Shown: positions 1-6,566 of the stretch, one piece after another
Numbering within the stretch: the stretch's first letter is position 1
Layout of the letters: every line of letters starts with the position of its first letter
Source: an uncultured Deferribacteraceae bacterium
GTDB lineage: Bacteria; Chrysiogenota; Deferribacteres; Deferribacterales; Mucispirillaceae
Assembly: GCA_947039055.1 (NCBI GenBank)
Contig: CAMQYB010000110.1
Span: forward strand, 1 to 6,657
DNA length: 6,657 bases
Direction: 5' to 3'
Made by a program: the position numbers and the translations under genes
Notes under the pieces: generated by a model
The model's database searches: none
What the model was told of the DNA's origin: nothing
The model's input: only the letters and a program-made list of their open reading frames with translations

Positions 1-73
1 GCAACTACTTTTAGCAAACTTGCAACTATTTTAACAAACTTGCACTTGCTTTTAGTATATAATGCAACTCTTC
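1..73. repeat. Degenerate ~21-nt tandem repeat downstream of efp
   Basis: Units begin at 1, 22, 42 and 64. The first two are nearly the same: GCAACTACTTTTAGCAAACTT (21 nt) and a 20-nt copy differing by one deletion and a few substitutions. The third starts GCACTTGCTTTTAG and then diverges, and the fourth keeps only GCAACT plus a C/T-rich stretch. The repeat lies just past the efp stop, so it would be in or beyond the efp 3' end. Within it GCAA-AC-TTGC (14-23) can form only a tiny hairpin, so I do not call a terminator. The array may continue to the left of the window. Function is unknown. Confidence 0.6.
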
Positions 74-102
74 TTTACTCTAGTTTTATTCCTAACATCT
101 AA

Positions 103-675
103 CTATCTTGCTGTTCTAACACGTTCAACGTATGTAGATTCACGAGTATCTATTTTGATAACGTCGCCTTCATTAATAAATAATGGAACGTTCACAGTTG
201 CACCAGTTATTGTTGTTGCAGGTTTTGATGAACTTGATACTGTGTCACCTTTAACGCCTGGATCTGTTTGAGTAATCTCTAACTCAACAAAATTAGGCAA
301 TGTAACACCGATCGGTTTCTGATTGAATAATTGCACATATACTTCTAACGATTCAGGCATGAATAAACTACTATCGCCTATCTCATCATCAGTTAAATTT
401 ATCTGTTCAAAACTATCGTTATCCATGAAAACATAGTTATCGCCGTCTTTATAAAGATATTGCATATTACGCTCTTCAAAATCTGGGGTTTTAATCTTTT
501 CATCTGATGAATAAGTACGTTCAATCACTTTTCCATTTATTAAATTTTTTAATTTTGTTCTAACATTTGCTCCGCCTCTACCACATTTTATATGTAGATA
601 CTCGACAACTGAGTAAGGTTCACCCGACTCCTCTAACTTAGAACCTCGTTTAAATTGATTAGGTGTAATTGGCAT
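103..675 (-). CDS. efp: Translation elongation factor P (EF-P)
   Basis: EF-P binds the ribosome between the P and E sites and relieves stalling at consecutive prolines; it acts in the cytosol. The product is 190 aa, the usual family length. It shows the N-terminal KOW-like domain (about 1-65), a central OB domain (LYKDGDNYVFMD, PESLEVYVQLFNQKPIGVTLP) and a C-terminal OB domain with the family signature (KPATTITG, then VPLFINEGD, then IDTRESTYVERV). The tip of the domain I loop reads KCGRGGANVRTK, placing Arg33 at the position of the lysine that is beta-lysylated in E. coli. Arg is also found there in Thermus (GRGGA) and in rhamnosylated Pseudomonas EF-P (SGRNAA). A GTG at 687 would add four residues (MELF), but it overlaps the GGAG Shine-Dalgarno site that sits 6 nt before the ATG at 675, so I chose the ATG. 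The gene is transcribed divergently from glyS. Confidence 0.96.
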   Translation of the reverse strand: MPITPNQFKRGSKLEESGEPYSVVEYLHIKCGRGGANVRTKLKNLINGKVIERTYSSDEKIKTPDFEERNMQYLYKDGDNYVFMDNDSFEQINLTDDEIGDSSLFMPESLEVYVQLFNQKPIGVTLPNFVELEITQTDPGVKGDTVSSSSKPATTITGATVNVPLFINEGDVIKIDTRESTYVERVRTAR

Positions 676-681
676 GAATAA

Positions 682-685
682 CTCC
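682..685 (-). promoter_or_regulatory. Shine-Dalgarno site of efp (decides the start)
   Basis: Read on the minus strand, GGAG is followed by TTATTC and then ATG at 675-673, a spacing of 6 nt. The upstream in-frame GTG (687-685) overlaps this GGAG and has no site of its own at proper spacing, so the shorter EF-P is the likely product. Confidence 0.75.
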
Positions 686-721
686 ACTTCTTTAAATATA
701 TTAATTACGATACTTTAGCAT

Positions 722-750
722 ACAATATTTAGTTTTACAATTAATATCAA
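722..750 (-). promoter_or_regulatory. Putative sigma70-type promoter for efp
   Basis: On the minus strand TTGATA (750-745, five of six consensus bases) is separated by 17 nt from TATTGT (727-722, four of six). Transcription would start near 715, leaving a leader of about 40 nt before the efp ATG. The region is very AT-rich, so chance matches are likely; spacing and location are the main support. Confidence 0.4.
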
Positions 751-813
751 CAATTCTAACAACGCTCTTTATAAATAAGGTATAATCATATATATATTGT
801 AGTAAAATTTAAC

Positions 814-842
814 TTGTAAAATAGATATAACTAGTTTAAAAT
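814..842 (+). promoter_or_regulatory. Putative sigma70-type promoter for glyS and following genes
   Basis: TTGTAA (814-819, four of six consensus bases) and TAAAAT (837-842, five of six) are 17 nt apart. Initiation near 849 would give a leader of about 50 nt. An isolated perfect TATAAT at 781-786 has no good -35 box at 16-18 nt, so it is a weaker alternative. No other promoter is apparent before the downstream genes, which follow within a few bases, so this one may drive all four. Confidence 0.4.
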
Positions 843-851
843 TTTAATGGT

Positions 852-870
852 AACTCTGTGCGAACAGGTT
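852..870 (+). other. Small GNRA-loop hairpin in the glyS leader
   Basis: AAC (852-854) pairs with GUU (868-870), U855 is bulged, CUGU (856-859) pairs with ACAG (864-867), and the loop is GCGA (860-863), a GNRA tetraloop. This short, relatively GC-rich piece stands out in an AT-rich spacer and ends 19 nt before the glyS Shine-Dalgarno site. I see no T-box sequence or poly-U tract, so a regulatory role is only a possibility. Confidence 0.3.
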
Positions 871-900
871 TATTAGATATAATCTTATTGAGGTTCAATA

Positions 901-2970
901 ATGTCAAACTATCTTCTAGAAATATTACATGAAGAAATTCCTGCAAGCTTCGTTGATGTAGCTGTAAAATATTTAAAAAACGAAACTGAGAAACAGTTAA
1001 ACATCAATAATATAACTTACGAAACTGTTAAATCTATGGCGACGCCTAGAAGGCTTACTATACATATTGTAAACTTAGAGGATCAACAGAAAAATGTCGA
1101 TCAACTTGTAACTGGACCTCCTGCAAAAATAGCGTTCAATGATGACGGATCAATCTCTGCTGTTGGATTAAAATTTGTTGAGTCTAAAGGTTTAGATATA
1201 TCAACCGTTACAAAAACCTCAACACCTAAAGGTGAGTATCTGCAAGCTGTTAAAAAAAGTGAAGGGATTAAAACCGATCAAGTATTAGCATCGTTTATTC
1301 CTTCAATGATAAAAGATATACCGTTTAACAAAACAATGAAATGGGGATCAACCGATTATAAATTCGCAAGACCGATACACTCTATAATATCTCTATACAA
1401 TCAAAACGTTTTAGATATGGAAATCGCAAATATAAAAGCATCAAAAACAACCAAAGGACATAGGTTTCTTGCTAATCATAAAATTGATGTTACAAGTTTT
1501 GATGATTATATAGAAAAATTGAAATCTGCACACGTTATCCTTGATAATAAAAGTAGAAGAGATATGATAGAAAAAATGATGTTAGAAGAAACCGTAAAAC
1601 TATCATACAATCTTAAAGATTACGATGATCTACTTAACACTGTAACAAACCTTGTTGAATATCCACACCCTGTTGTAGGATCGTTTGATGAGTCGTATCT
1701 TAAACTGCCTCAAGAACTACTTATTACGACTATGGCTGTTAATCAGAAATTTTTTCCTCTATTTAATTCTAAAGGTGAGATTGTAAATCATTTCATAGGT
1801 ATATCTAATATGGTGGTTGATGATCCTGCAATAATTAGATCTGGGTATGAGAGAGTTTTATCTGCAAGATTAAGCGATGCTTTATTCTTCTATAAAAACG
1901 ATCTATCTAAAAAGATGATCGGTATGGCTGAGAATTTAAAGAGTGTAACTTTTCATGAAAAGCTTGGTAGTAGTTACGCTAAAGTTGAAAGATTTACAAA
2001 CGTTGCAAAATATCTAGCGTTAAAAATCGCTCCTACAAAAGTTGATGATATTGTGACAGCGTCTAAAATATCTAAAGCTGATTTAATGAGTGAGATGGTT
2101 TATGAGTTTCCTGATCTCCAAGGGATCATAGGTAGATATTACGCTCGAAACGAAGGGTATACTGATAATATTGCAAACGCTATTAAAGAACATTATGAGC
2201 CTAAATCGGCAAATGATAATCTGCCTCAATCTGTTGAAGGACAGATAATATCTATAGCTGATAAGATAGATACAATAACTGGATTTTTTGCAATAAATTT
2301 AGTACCAACAGGAAATCTTGATCCGTACGCTTTAAGAAGAGCATCAATTGCGATATTAAATATTATTGTTGAATTCAATCTTGATATTAGTATAAGTGAG
2401 ATTGTTGATGTTGCTTTTAACAATTTTAAAGATATAGTTAAAGTTGATGATAGTAAAGCTGTTGAAATTAAACAGAATATAGTTAATTTTATATTAGAGA
2501 GATTTAAGCAATTACTTGTAAATAGTGACGGTATCACAACTGAAATATTTGACGCTGTTGTTTCAAATGGGGACACATATCCTGTTAAGATTAAGAAATT
2601 AACTAAACTTATTTCTAATGTTAGCACGACTGAAGATTTTCAGATAATTGTTGCAAGTTTTAAGAGAATTAGCAACATATTGAAGAAGAACGATATTGAT
2701 GATAAAACATATTCATCATCTCTATTTTGTAAAGATGAAGAGAAGGCTGTTGCTAATGCTATTGAAAAATCTACAATACAAATATACATGGATAAATCTG
2801 AATTTGATAAAGCATTAGATGAACTCTTAAAATTTGCACCGATAATTAATAGTTTCTTCGATAACGTTATGGTTATGGATGAAAATATTGAAGTTCGTGA
2901 AAATAGATTGAGATTAATCAAAAACTTGAAAAACTTATTCCTACTTATTGCGAACCTTGATAGGACTTAA
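901..2970 (+). CDS. glyS: Glycyl-tRNA synthetase, beta subunit
   Basis: This is the beta chain of the bacterial alpha2beta2-type glycyl-tRNA synthetase. It binds tRNA(Gly), while the alpha chain (GlyQ) carries the aminoacylation site. The product is 689 aa, the same as E. coli GlyS, and is complete. Family motifs run in order: LLEILHEEIP (5-14), ATPRRL (47-52), FNKTMKW (142-148), FARPIH (155-160), GHRFLA (186-191), VEYPHPVVGSF (252-262), HFIGISN (297-303), YERVLSARLSDALFFY (316-331), the HD-like region KADLMSEMVYEFPDLQG (392-408), ADKIDT (453-458) and PTGNLDPYALRRA (469-481). The C-terminal anticodon-binding region carries FFDNVMVM (652-659) and RENRLRLI (666-673). GAGG at 890-893, 7 nt before the ATG, supports the start. 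The usual partner gene glyQ is not next to it in this window. The kinase gene starts 2 nt after its stop. Confidence 0.98.
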   Translation: MSNYLLEILHEEIPASFVDVAVKYLKNETEKQLNINNITYETVKSMATPRRLTIHIVNLEDQQKNVDQLVTGPPAKIAFNDDGSISAVGLKFVESKGLDISTVTKTSTPKGEYLQAVKKSEGIKTDQVLASFIPSMIKDIPFNKTMKWGSTDYKFARPIHSIISLYNQNVLDMEIANIKASKTTKGHRFLANHKIDVTSFDDYIEKLKSAHVILDNKSRRDMIEKMMLEETVKLSYNLKDYDDLLNTVTNLVEYPHPVVGSFDESYLKLPQELLITTMAVNQKFFPLFNSKGEIVNHFIGISNMVVDDPAIIRSGYERVLSARLSDALFFYKNDLSKKMIGMAENLKSVTFHEKLGSSYAKVERFTNVAKYLALKIAPTKVDDIVTASKISKADLMSEMVYEFPDLQGIIGRYYARNEGYTDNIANAIKEHYEPKSANDNLPQSVEGQIISIADKIDTITGFFAINLVPTGNLDPYALRRASIAILNIIVEFNLDISISEIVDVAFNNFKDIVKVDDSKAVEIKQNIVNFILERFKQLLVNSDGITTEIFDAVVSNGDTYPVKIKKLTKLISNVSTTEDFQIIVASFKRISNILKKNDIDDKTYSSSLFCKDEEKAVANAIEKSTIQIYMDKSEFDKALDELLKFAPIINSFFDNVMVMDENIEVRENRLRLIKNLKNLFLLIANLDRT

Positions 2971-2972
2971 AA

Positions 2973-4427
2973 ATGAGAATAATTAATGTTATTGAAAACC
3001 ATTACGACTGTGTAATACTATCTGTTAAAGCATCTTTACGTGGTGGAGTGAGAACTCTATACAAAGGTAATGCTAATTTAATTCAGCTAGTACTTGGAAC
3101 TTCAAGAACATTAAAACTTGAGATAAATTCAATAGATATCGAACTGCAATATATACCTAACAGTGGTAACGATATTAGTAGTGATAGTATTATATTTCTA
3201 AAAGAGATGATCTCGTGTTTACTTGAAACTCATGAGCCTTGGAACTTTAATGAAGGGTTATCTAATATAACTAAAAGTTCATCTGAGAATAAACCTCTTG
3301 AAATATTACTGCCTCAACTTCTTAACACTCTGCTTTGTTCTCATCTTTTTGATAAAGCTGCTGTAATGCTTTATAATGAGAAAAAAGGCGAACTAAAAGG
3401 TTTAGATATAGCATCAATCCCTCCATACGATAAAGAGGTTGTTAAGAGTTTCAGAAGAGTGTCTATACCTATAAGTGAAGTTTATATTAATAGATTGGTT
3501 AACGATAATAGAGCATCATCAATTGATGACTATCCTATATTTGAAATGTTTGATAGTGTGAAATTAGAGAATAGCCTTATCTTATCTCCACTTATTGTTG
3601 AAGATAAATTTTCTGGATTATTAATAACATATTCGCCACAACCGTATGGTGATAAACATATCTATTCAAGCAATCTATCTGCGAACTTTTTATCGTCGTT
3701 TCTCACCTACTCTAAGACGTATAATAAATATAAAAACTCTGTCTATCTTGAAACAGAGTCTCGTCAAAAGTTTGAAAGCACTAAACCGCTTGCAGAGATC
3801 GGAAGTTATGTGCTTACAATAGCTCATGAAATTCGTAACCCTCTAACATCAATCGGTGGATTTGCTAAAAGGTTATTGAAAGCTGTGAACGATCCTGATC
3901 TACAAAAGATGATTAATATTATCTCATCTGAGTCTGAAAGGTTACAGCAATTAACAGCAGATATATTATCGTACTCTAAGAAGAATGAACCGAAGAAAAG
4001 TCAGTTCTCTCTATACGATGAACTTATTGCAATTAGATTACTCCTTGAACAAGGAAGTAAAAAACAGAAAATAAAAATTATAGTTGATAAATCAACAGAT
4101 ATAGCAATTAATGTTGATAAAGCTCAGTTTAGACAGGTGCTAATCAATCTGATAGCAAACTCTATGAACGCTATAGATGAACAAGGTGAAATCACTTTGA
4201 GAAGTAAAGAGGATAAAGATAACTTTATTATATCTGTAATTGATACAGGTAAAGGTATATCAAAAGAGAATATGAAAACAATATTTGAACCGTTCTTTAC
4301 AACATCATCACACGGGACTGGTTTAGGACTTCCTATTAGTAAAGAGATTATGATGAGTCATAACGGAAGTATCGAAGTCTTAAATAGAGAGATCGGAACT
4401 GAGTTTAGATTAATTGTGCCTAGGTAG
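2973..4427 (+). CDS. Soluble GAF-domain sensor histidine kinase (orphan)
   Basis: The 484-aa product is a two-component sensor kinase expected to autophosphorylate on His and pass the phosphate to a response regulator. I see no hydrophobic membrane segment or signal peptide, so it should be cytosolic. Residues 1-100 match no domain I recognise. Residues about 108-250 look like a GAF sensor domain (VMLYNEKKGELKGL, then ENSLILSPLIVEDKFSGLLITY), followed by a short helical linker. The HisKA segment has LTIAHEIRNPLTSIGGF with phosphoacceptor His285. The ATPase domain has the N box NLIANSMNA (392-400, Asn396), G1 box DTGKGI (424-429), F box FEPFFTT, and G2 box GTGLGL (448-453), so all catalytic motifs are intact. 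AGGA (2962-2965) inside the last glyS codons is 7 nt from the ATG, suggesting translational coupling. No response regulator is in the window. The signal and target are unknown. Confidence 0.93.
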   Translation: MRIINVIENHYDCVILSVKASLRGGVRTLYKGNANLIQLVLGTSRTLKLEINSIDIELQYIPNSGNDISSDSIIFLKEMISCLLETHEPWNFNEGLSNITKSSSENKPLEILLPQLLNTLLCSHLFDKAAVMLYNEKKGELKGLDIASIPPYDKEVVKSFRRVSIPISEVYINRLVNDNRASSIDDYPIFEMFDSVKLENSLILSPLIVEDKFSGLLITYSPQPYGDKHIYSSNLSANFLSSFLTYSKTYNKYKNSVYLETESRQKFESTKPLAEIGSYVLTIAHEIRNPLTSIGGFAKRLLKAVNDPDLQKMINIISSESERLQQLTADILSYSKKNEPKKSQFSLYDELIAIRLLLEQGSKKQKIKIIVDKSTDIAINVDKAQFRQVLINLIANSMNAIDEQGEITLRSKEDKDNFIISVIDTGKGISKENMKTIFEPFFTTSSHGTGLGLPISKEIMMSHNGSIEVLNREIGTEFRLIVPR

Positions 4428-4436
4428 TAAAATATT

Positions 4437-5528
4437 ATGATAGATAGATTAGGGTTTGCTAATAAAATTTTTGAAAATATGTCACGCTCACTTGAGGTTA
4501 ATTCTCTAAGGTGTACACGTGTTAGGCATAAATCATCGGATTGTACTTTATGTCACATGTACTGTGCAACTGATGCTATAAAAATGTCTGAACGCCCTGG
4601 TATGACTATTAAAATTGATAGAGATAAATGTACCGATTGCGGAATATGTGTAAATGTTTGTCCAACAGACTCTTATAGATTTCTCGTTAACACACATACA
4701 GATATAATGTTAAATCTATTTAAAAACATTAGAAAGAACGGATCAATAGATATCTACTGTGCACAGAGAGTAGAGGCTGATGATAACGTCTTTGTTAATT
4801 GTCATGGTATATTAGAGATGACAGATATATTGATGCTATATCTATCAGGTGCATCAAGGATCTCATTTAGATACGATGACTGTGAAGAGTGTGCTATTAA
4901 AAATGGACATAAAATACTCTCTCAAAGTATCGAAAATCTTAAAATGTTGACAGGTGTATTTTCATCACTTGTTGGAACTGAAATTACTAAATCACCATCT
5001 GAGATAGTTATACAGTTTCCTAAACAGTTTGATATAGTAGAGATCAAAGAAGAAGTTAAAGTTGAAGAAGTTGTTGATCGTAGAGGTATGTTCTCGTTCT
5101 ATAAGAATAGAGGTGTTGACTCTGCAAAAAGTGTCGCAGTATACCTTATGCCTAGAGAAGAACCTGATAGAGTGTTAGTGAGTTTTGAAACATATCAACC
5201 AAATAGTAGAGCAAGATTTTTAGATACAATTATGAAACTTGGTGATCTGCTTGTAGATCAAGTTCCAACTGGTAGATATTTTAATATGATAGAGATAGAT
5301 AGCGACTGTGTATATTGTGGCGTATGTGCAAAATTTTGCCCAACAGGTGCGTTGTCTATTGATGAAGATAGAACAGAATTACGGTTTAATCCATCAAAAT
5401 GTGTATCGTGTTACTTATGCCAACCTGCGTGTTATCATAATAAATTACGGTACGAAGCAGAATTAAACCTTGAATTATTTTTCGATAACATAATACTTAT
5501 AAGTAAGGATGATAGCGTAGATGAGTAA
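4437..5528 (+). CDS. Multi-cluster [4Fe-4S] ferredoxin-like protein with MvhD-like middle region
   Basis: The 363-aa cytosolic protein has 20 cysteines, all within recognisable groups. Cluster 1 is unusual: C26-x9-C36-x2-C39-x3-C43, with no proline after the last Cys. Cluster 2 (C65, C68, C71, C75-P), cluster 3 (C291, C294, C297, C301-P) and cluster 4 (C322, C325, C328, C332) have standard CxxCxxCxxxC spacing. Between them C108, C122, C149 and C152 sit in a segment (VNCHG, LSGAS, DDCEEC) whose pattern resembles the MvhD/FlpD hydrogenase-heterodisulfide reductase delta subunit; this is my alignment by eye. A charged hinge (about 200-217, EIKEEVKVEEVVDRR) separates the N-terminal half from the C-terminal dicluster domain. 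The ATG is 9 nt after the kinase stop with a weak AGG upstream. It probably carries electrons between partners or senses redox state; the specific function is not known. thiG overlaps its last 8 nt. Confidence 0.9.
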   Translation: MIDRLGFANKIFENMSRSLEVNSLRCTRVRHKSSDCTLCHMYCATDAIKMSERPGMTIKIDRDKCTDCGICVNVCPTDSYRFLVNTHTDIMLNLFKNIRKNGSIDIYCAQRVEADDNVFVNCHGILEMTDILMLYLSGASRISFRYDDCEECAIKNGHKILSQSIENLKMLTGVFSSLVGTEITKSPSEIVIQFPKQFDIVEIKEEVKVEEVVDRRGMFSFYKNRGVDSAKSVAVYLMPREEPDRVLVSFETYQPNSRARFLDTIMKLGDLLVDQVPTGRYFNMIEIDSDCVYCGVCAKFCPTGALSIDEDRTELRFNPSKCVSCYLCQPACYHNKLRYEAELNLELFFDNIILISKDDSVDE

Positions 5529-6309
5529 AGATATTGGTAGTAACTTAATAATAGCTGGTAGAAAATTTAATAGTAGACTTATGATTGGTACGGGAAAATT
5601 TTCTTCAAATAATATAATGGCAGAGGCGATAAAAGCGTCTAACTCTGAAATTGTAACAGTAGCACTTAGAAGAGTAGATCTTGATAACCCAACGGACGAT
5701 ATCTTATCGTATATTGATAAAGAGAGTATTACACTTCTTCCTAATACATCAGGTGCTATAGATCATATAGAAGCTGTGAGACTTGCAAGATTGTCTCGTG
5801 CTAGTGGCTTAGAACCTTGGATAAAACTTGAAGTAACACCTAATCCGTATAACCTTCTGCCTGATCCGATAGAGACGCTAAAGGCTGCTGAAATTCTTGT
5901 GAAAGAAGGATTTATTGTGTTACCATATATACAAGCAGATCCGATACTTGCAAGACGGTTAGAAGAGATTGGTACGGCAACGGTTATGCCACTTGCTGCA
6001 CCAATTGGAACAAATAAAGGAGTTAGAGCAACCGATGAACTGCTTATGATAATTGAACAATCATCTATTCCTGTTGTGATAGATGCAGGAATAGGAACGC
6101 CTAGTCATGCAGGATACGCAATAGAGCTTGGAGCTGATGCTGTATTAGTTAATACTGCGATCGCTGTTGCAACTGATCCTGTCAAAATGGCTGAAGCGTT
6201 TGCATTAGCTGTTGAGGCTTCTATGATGGGACGAACGGCTGGACTTGCAAATAGAAGTGATAACGCAATAAGCTCATCACCTCTTACTGGATTTTTGAAA
6301 GATCTATAA
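5521..6309 (+). CDS. thiG: Thiazole synthase (ThiG)
   Basis: ThiG is a cytosolic TIM-barrel enzyme that makes the thiazole phosphate half of thiamine from deoxyxylulose 5-phosphate, dehydroglycine and sulfur carried on ThiS thiocarboxylate. The product is 262 aa, near the usual ~256. Visible motifs are SRLMIGTGKF (18-27), VTVALRR (45-51), PNTSG (74-78), WIKLEV (100-105), LLPDPIETLKAAE (112-124), MPLAAPIGTNKG (156-167), DAGIGTPSHA (188-197), ELGADAVLVNTAIA (202-215) and SSPLTGFL at the C terminus. Lys102 matches the Schiff-base lysine, with Glu104 and Asp188 at the other known active-site positions. The start overlaps the Fe-S gene stop (ATGAGTAA). AAGGA at 5505-5509 is 11 nt upstream, so coupled translation is likely. 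No thiS, thiF, thiH or thiO is in the window, and there is no room for a thiamine riboswitch before it. Confidence 0.97.
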   Translation: MSKDIGSNLIIAGRKFNSRLMIGTGKFSSNNIMAEAIKASNSEIVTVALRRVDLDNPTDDILSYIDKESITLLPNTSGAIDHIEAVRLARLSRASGLEPWIKLEVTPNPYNLLPDPIETLKAAEILVKEGFIVLPYIQADPILARRLEEIGTATVMPLAAPIGTNKGVRATDELLMIIEQSSIPVVIDAGIGTPSHAGYAIELGADAVLVNTAIAVATDPVKMAEAFALAVEASMMGRTAGLANRSDNAISSSPLTGFLKDL

Positions 6310-6354
6310 TTGTAATTGTAATTGTAATTGTAATAGTAGTCGTAATAGTAGTCG
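6307..6354 (+). repeat. Hexanucleotide tandem array beginning on the thiG stop codon
   Basis: Eight 6-nt units follow one another: TAATTG four times, then TAATAG, TAGTCG, TAATAG, TAGTCG. All fit TA(A/G)T(T/A/C)G. The last four form a 12-nt unit repeated twice. The TAA of the first unit is the thiG stop, so copy number changes would not alter the protein but would change the 3' flank. Such arrays typically arise by replication slippage. Confidence 0.9.
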
Positions 6355-6368
6355 TGTGTTTATAACAA

Positions 6369-6423
6369 GTGGTTTTAGACAATAACCATAAACCATACGT
6401 TTACGTCACTCACACAGGTTTTT
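6369..6423 (+). terminator. Weak, mutually exclusive hairpins after thiG
   Basis: GTGGTTT (6369-6375) can pair with AAACCAT (6390-6396, one G-U pair). The same AAACC (6390-6394) can pair instead with GGTTT (6417-6421), which runs into a T tract (6419-6423). The second form resembles a poor terminator with a 5-bp stem and a 22-nt loop. Stems are short and AT-rich, so this is only a candidate. Confidence 0.2.
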
Positions 6424-6431
6424 GAAAGCTA

Positions 6432-6461
6432 TTTAATTGTAACAAATGTTTAATTGTAACA
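6432..6461 (+). repeat. Two 13-bp direct repeats with 17-nt period
   Basis: TTTAATTGTAACA occurs at 6432-6444 and again at 6449-6461, identical, separated by AATG. A partial third copy, ATTGTAA, follows at 6465-6471 and provides the -35-like box of the next putative promoter. The arrangement resembles a tandem protein-binding site but no factor can be named. Confidence 0.75.
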
Positions 6462-6465
6462 GACA

Positions 6466-6494
6466 TTGTAAAGATATGGATTATAATATATATT
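6466..6494 (+). promoter_or_regulatory. Putative promoter before the tiny ORFs and the right-edge gene
   Basis: TTGTAA (6466-6471, four of six) is 17 nt from TATATT (6489-6494, five of six). Initiation would fall near 6501, about 130 nt before the ATG at 6633. A perfect TATAAT at 6482-6487 also lies here but has no -35 box at normal spacing. The local AT richness makes chance matches likely. Confidence 0.35.
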
Positions 6495-6509
6495 AGTATA
6501 GATTTTGCA

Positions 6510-6566
6510 ATGAGAAAGAAAGTTATGATATTATTATTGGCGTTATTAAAAGTAATAGATAGATAA
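6510..6566 (+). CDS. Very short hydrophobic ORF, copy A (18 aa)
   Basis: ATG at 6510 opens an 18-residue frame, MRKKVMILLLALLKVIDR, ending at TAA 6564-6566. It has a basic start and a leucine-rich core like a cut-off signal peptide or a small membrane peptide. No good Shine-Dalgarno site precedes the ATG. It lies in a duplicated block and could be meaningless, so I list it only as a possibility. Confidence 0.2.
   Translation: MRKKVMILLLALLKVIDR

Noticed and set aside
1..73. CRISPR array at the left edge
   Set aside because: The units are contiguous and degenerate with no spacers, and no cas gene is present.
62..271. Plus-strand 69-aa frame starting MQLFFTLVLF
   Set aside because: It runs antisense through the C-terminal part of efp, has no ribosome-binding site and resembles no family; a shadow of efp.
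676..687. Longer EF-P start at GTG 687
   Set aside because: The GTG overlaps the GGAG that correctly serves the ATG at 675, and the four extra residues are not part of the EF-P family.
843..900. T-box riboswitch before glyS
   Set aside because: The leader is too short and I see neither a T-box sequence nor a terminator.
2226..2921. Two minus-strand frames of 133 and 93 aa inside glyS
   Set aside because: They are antisense to well-conserved GlyS sequence and have I/L/S-rich composition typical of shadow frames.
5440..5520. Thiamine (TPP) riboswitch before thiG
   Set aside because: The region is coding sequence of the Fe-S protein and lacks recognisable TPP-aptamer elements.
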